DNA from: Tretioscincus oriximinensis
Lineage: Eukaryota; Chordata; Lepidosauria; Squamata; Gymnophthalmidae
DNA: 64,000 bases
NCBI GenBank assembly: GCA_022410635.1
Contig: JAJVDF010000458.1
Location: 32,860-96,859 of the forward strand
Direction of reading: 5' to 3'
Of the stretch, positions 60,405 to 64,000 are shown piece by piece (the stretch's first letter is position 1; each line of letters opens with the position of its first letter). Made by a program: the position numbers and the translations under genes. The notes beneath the pieces were generated by a model, which was given only the letters and a program-made list of their open reading frames with translations, was not told where the DNA came from and searched no databases.

Positions 60405-61167
60405 TATAAGAAGAAGAACTGAGTTCTTATACCCCGCTTTTCTCACCTTTCAAAGGGACTCAAATCGTCTTACAAGGGTATTTTGCCTGAAGGCTTACAT
60501 TCTATCTTAAGAACATAAGAAGAGCCATAGTGGATCAGGCCACAGCCCATCAAGTCCAGCATTCTGTGTCCACCAGATGCACCTGGGCAGTCCGAACAGA
60601 GGAAAGCAAAATATGCTCCTGTTCATGACTCACTGCAAATAGCATTTCAGGAGTCCTGCCTGTTGCTCCATCCCAGAGGCAGCATCCAGACATCTATCCT
60701 AGTATCCATCCATACCCTTGGTGTCCATTGTCTAGTCCTGTCTTGAAACCATCCAAGCTGTTAGCTACCACCACCTCCTCAGGAAGCAAATTCCAAAGGC
60801 CGATGATCCTCTGGGTGAAAAAATACATTCCTTTGTCTGTTCTCACTTTTCTACCCAACAGTTTTAAGGAGTGCCCCCTGGTCCTAGTGTTGTGGGAGAG
60901 ATAAAACATTTTTTCTCTATTCACCCTGTCGATCCCATGCATGATTTTGTACACTTCAATCTTCTTCACCAGGCTGTGGTGGTTCCCATGTATCTACTTG
61001 CAGTCAGATGCAATTTCTTGCAATTCTTGCTTTCGAATAGCTGGGTTGGCTGGAGCTACAAGCTAGTGGAAAGTGCTTACCCTTCCCTGCATCCGACACA
61101 GGGCTTCGAAACCCGACCTCCCAGATGAGAGACGGATTCCTTAGCGACTGAGTTATCCGTGCCTGCA
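60405..61167 (-). mobile_element. tRNA-derived SINE (family B) interrupted by CR1
   Basis: Halves at 60405-60509 and 60964-61167 join to match the intact copy at 38749-39075 (left half ends CATTCTATCTT, right half resumes CTTCACCAGGCTGTGG). The head is at the right: B box GGTTTCGAAGCCC on the minus strand. Confidence 0.92.
60510..60963 (-). mobile_element. CR1 LINE 3' end inserted in the SINE
   Basis: 5'-truncated CR1 with AAGAACATAAGAAGAGCC at its 3' end. The minus frame from 60969 reads the ORF2 C-terminus (IEVYKIMHGIDRVNREKM, GLWNLLPEEVVVANSLDGFK) without a stop until the normal region. A short TCTT repeat flanks it, compatible with a small target-site change. Confidence 0.93.
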
Positions 61168-61781
61168 AGTGCCATATAAGTTAATGACTCTGTTGAAACC
61201 AGCATTTAAAGGCACTGAAATATGCTAACAGACCTGTACCCACTCAAAATGAATTGATGATAAACTAACAGTGCTGGTTTGACTTAAAAGCGAAAAATAA
61301 AAAAATTGAAATCTAATTATATTGAAAACAAGCTCTGCTTCCTCTAAAGCGATAACTATGCCCCTGCTCCCGCTCTGCCTTCCCAAATATAATCAGACCA
61401 TTGCAGGTTTTCAGCTGCACAAAGCCTTTGAAGCAAAATAATTTGCTAATNTTCCAGCAAGTTTACCAAATGCTTCTTCTGGCTCGTAGTGTTCAAACTC
61501 TTCTGCATTTTTTACCATGCTGAAGGAGGGGGCAAAAGTCACTTAGTAGTGTGGAGTATGGCCAAGCTATCCTGAAAAGACATTCTCTTCCTTATGCTGA
61601 ACATAACTCCCTGTAGAGAGGTCATTAGCATCCGCAGCCCTTTTCACCACCAAATCGAACATGTGTTGGATAAGCCACTGGGATTATTGGGGATCCTTAC
61701 TGCCTGTTTCATGAAGAGGTGCTTTAATAATCTTTCTTATCATAAATAATAAAAACCGTGTGGGAGAATTCAACATTCGGG
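61168..61781. other. no gene seen
   Basis: No recognisable gene or repeat. Confidence 0.5.
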
Positions 61782-62586
61782 TAGGCTGACCAGATGACCC
61801 CTTTTGGGGGTGGTTGAAAGCCCATTTTTGGGGTGCCTCCAGTTTTTTTCTGAGGAAAAAAAATGAAAAAAAAATCTTTTTTTAAAAAAACTTTTCCTCA
61901 TATGCTAAATACGTCACCAATATGTTGGCATTGCGGCATAGATATAGGGACTTATATCCACATGTGGTTTGAGTGCAGAGAAGTAAAGAAANTTTGGGAG
62001 GAGATTATAGGGGAACTCACAAATATACTCCAGGTAAATATTCCTATTGAGAGGGAGGTCCTTATAGGAAATAAGAACTTAACACAATTAGGGAGCGATA
62101 AGGGATATATATTTAAGCAAGGGATAAGGGCAGCTCACATTCAGATAGCAAGAGGATGGAAGGACAAAGAAAAATGGACTCAGGAAGCCTGGTATGATNA
62201 TATGGCAGAAATTGTACTCTTTGACTTTTTAAGGGAAAGAAGGCTGAGAAGATTGGGAATTATACTCCATTTAACATGGGAGAAAAAATGGAGGGCCTTC
62301 ATTTCCTATGTGATATTTCATAAGATGTATTCACCCACGGCATTTATAATATATTGGATTTTGGATCTGAAAAGATTTACTTAAGATTGTGTTGGATATC
62401 CTCAAGTAGGGGGGGGAGGGGAGGGGAGCACACATTGGTGAGGTGGAGGTTTTTTTCTATAAAGTATTTATATAATGTCATATTTATATATACTAATAAA
62501 AATTATTAAAAAATAAAAAACTGGGAGGCACCCCAAAACCGGGTTTTCAACACACACACCCCAAAAGGGGTCATCTGGTCAGCCTA
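61782..62586. mobile_element. hAT-type foldback MITE split by an L1
   Basis: The ends TAGGCTGACCAGATGACCCC (61782) and GGGGTCATCTGGTCAGCCTA (ending 62586) match the 161-bp MITE at 52782. The middle holds about 640 bp of L1. Flanking 8-mers (CATTCGGG and TTCAAAGG) do not match, so the target duplication has decayed or the ends are slightly off. Confidence 0.88.
61880..62519 (+). mobile_element. L1 LINE 3' end inside the foldback MITE
   Basis: The C-terminal L1 ORF2 frame runs to 62384 without a stop: SPICWHCGIDIGTYIHMW and FECREVKK carry the L1 pattern C-W-x-C-G..G-T-x-x-H-x-W..C. A 3' UTR with a G-rich stretch (62407-62426) and an A-rich tail (AATAAAAATTATTAAAAAAT) follow. Heavily 5'-truncated. 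Both ends share AAAAAACT, a possible target duplication. Confidence 0.9.
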
Positions 62587-62654
62587 TTCAAAGGTATAAC
62601 AACCAATGACAGGCTTGGAACTTTGGCAGCCTCTAGAGACCAGAGTCCTGCAAT

Positions 62655-62768
62655 AGAAACTGGCTAAAAGACTGAAAACAGAGGGAAATAATAAATGGAC
62701 AGTTCTCTGGTTGGAAAGGTGTGAGAAGTGGAATACCCCAGGGTTCAGTACGGGGACCAGTACTGGGA
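62655..62768 (+). mobile_element. CR1 LINE internal RT fragment
   Basis: Plus text AATAATAAATGGACAGTTC and the translation VRSGIPQGSVRGPVLG match the CR1 RT block seen in reverse at 11840-11890. It breaks off into a purine-rich run (about 62768-62915). Confidence 0.8.
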
Positions 62769-62954
62769 GAGGAAGGAAGGAAAGAAAGGAAAGGAAAAAA
62801 GAAAGAANGAAGAAATGAAACAAAGAAGCAGCAAGTGAAAGGAGGATGGGAGGGAGCAAGGGAAGGAGGAAGTGGGTGGAAGCATGGATGGGAGCAAGCA
62901 AGGGAGAAGAGGGGCTAGAACCCATTGCATTACTGTAGTGCAGCAGCCTAAATT

Positions 62955-63200
62955 GGTGTAGTGGTTAGAGTGCTGGACTCTTACCTGGTATTCTCCCAGT
63001 TCAATTCCCCACTCCTNCATGAAATCCAGCTGGGTGACCTTGGGCCAGTCACAGCTCTTTAGAACTCTTTCAGCCCCACCTACTTCACAGGGTGTCTGTT
63101 GTGGACAAAGCAACAAAAGCTATGTGCACCACCCTTTGGTTGGNTGCCCTGAGACCGTCAGGTATAGGCCGGGATATAAGTACAAAAAATAATAATAATC
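62955..63200 (+). mobile_element. tRNA-derived CORE-type SINE (family A), near full length
   Basis: A box TGGTGTAGTGGTTAGAGTGC, B box AGTTCAATTCCCCACTCC, CORE GGTGACCTTGGGCCAGTCAC, L2-like tail TGCCCTGAGACCGTCAGGTA and an (AAT)n end. Confidence 0.93.
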
Positions 63201-64000
63201 CCTCTAGTATAAGAATAAAATGTAGATAATCTTAAAATCAACAATGGAAATAGCCTACTTGCCTTGTGCGCAGGACAGATATTTCTCCTATCCATAGTGG
63301 GAACAATTAATGGATAATTGTAACCTCAGGAATAAATGTCACTTTCCACAGTACTCACCTTCTGAGAAAATTCTGCAGTGGCTCCTCTTGCTTCCAGTTT
63401 TATAATAAACCCAGTTCAAAACCTTTCCAGTTAGTCTCCCTGAAGATGCAGAACAAGAGCCTGAACAGTAACTGCATATGTGATGATAAGTAGCAAACAA
63501 TTCAAGATAAAACCAGATGTAAATTCTTTCAGAATTATCCCTAATTTTTTCTGAAAACATCTGCTTGAATCAAAACCCACACTGCCTGGGTATGTGGGGA
63601 AGGAAATGAGATTGTGCTGAAAATATTGCCTCCTTATATTCATTATTTATATTCTTATCACACATTTCTCTGATATTTTTNATATTGTTTTGAACTGAAA
63701 TTATCTTGTAAACAGCTCCCATTATTCCTTCCCCCCTTATTTTTTTCTTCATAATGCTTTCAAATCTAATAATAGGTTTGTTTATTTATTGCACCAATAT
63801 TTACTGTATATAAATTAACCCCCTAATCTGAAGCCATCCACATCTATACCTCTGAGGTTTTCTATTTTTATAGGCTTCTTATCACTTTCATAGCATATTT
63901 TGAAAACTCAGCAGTGGCCACAGGATTAGATATGGTCAATTTACTTTCCAATCCCCAAGTGGGACAAAGCCAAGAAATGTTCAAACTACCAAACAAATTC
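63201..64000. other. no gene seen
   Basis: AT-rich sequence, no recognisable feature. Confidence 0.5.

Noticed and set aside
47700..64000. First exons of the gene expected upstream of HTR7 (RPP30 in mammals)
   Set aside because: I looked for its N-terminal protein text and a second CpG-island promoter and saw neither convincingly.

Overview
The window looks like nuclear DNA of a squamate reptile (a lizard; a gecko is possible but unproven). It is mostly AT-rich non-coding sequence dense in retroelements, with one recognisable gene exon. Pointers to a squamate are many CR1 LINE copies with octamer tails, L2, L1, a Bov-B/Sauria-SINE-type 3' end, a Penelope-like element, hAT elements including a SPIN-like MITE, and several tRNA-derived SINE families. 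Two runs of N (10888-11397 and 55635-56176) and many single Ns show a draft assembly.

The only host gene I can support is the first coding exon of the serotonin receptor HTR7 (5-HT7), on the minus strand at 46190-46851. It encodes the N-terminus, TM1, TM2 and TM3 and stops inside the DRY arginine codon at a consensus splice donor. A CpG island (about 46050-47700) covers the exon and the probable promoter. I find no exon 2, so about 1-46189 is probably the 3'-ward part of a very large intron 1, and about 47700-64000 is upstream flank.

Layout. 1-900: GC-rich block with about 118-bp tandem monomers and an 86-aa-scale stretch of odd structure next to it. 900-10000: mostly unique sequence with CR1 and SINE fragments and an old L1. 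10765-17845: three large CR1 copies, one interrupted by an assembly gap and one by a SINE. 20500-30300: microsatellites, MITEs and LINE tails. 30363-34865: a three-layer nest, CR1 interrupted by a Penelope-like element whose terminal repeat is interrupted by a hAT element. 34890-46025: SINEs, L2, Tc1-type and hAT-type MITEs, a perfect 24-bp hairpin, and a SPIN-like MITE just inside intron 1. 46050-47700: HTR7 exon 1 and CpG island. 47700-64000: SINEs, CR1, a long inverted repeat at 49.5-49.9 kb, a 256-bp polypyrimidine tract, a hAT foldback MITE and a second copy of it split by an L1.

I do not see a new multi-gene system. The most interesting content is the resolvable order of nested insertions with target-site duplications, the long inverted repeats, and the repeat-rich HTR7 N-terminus.
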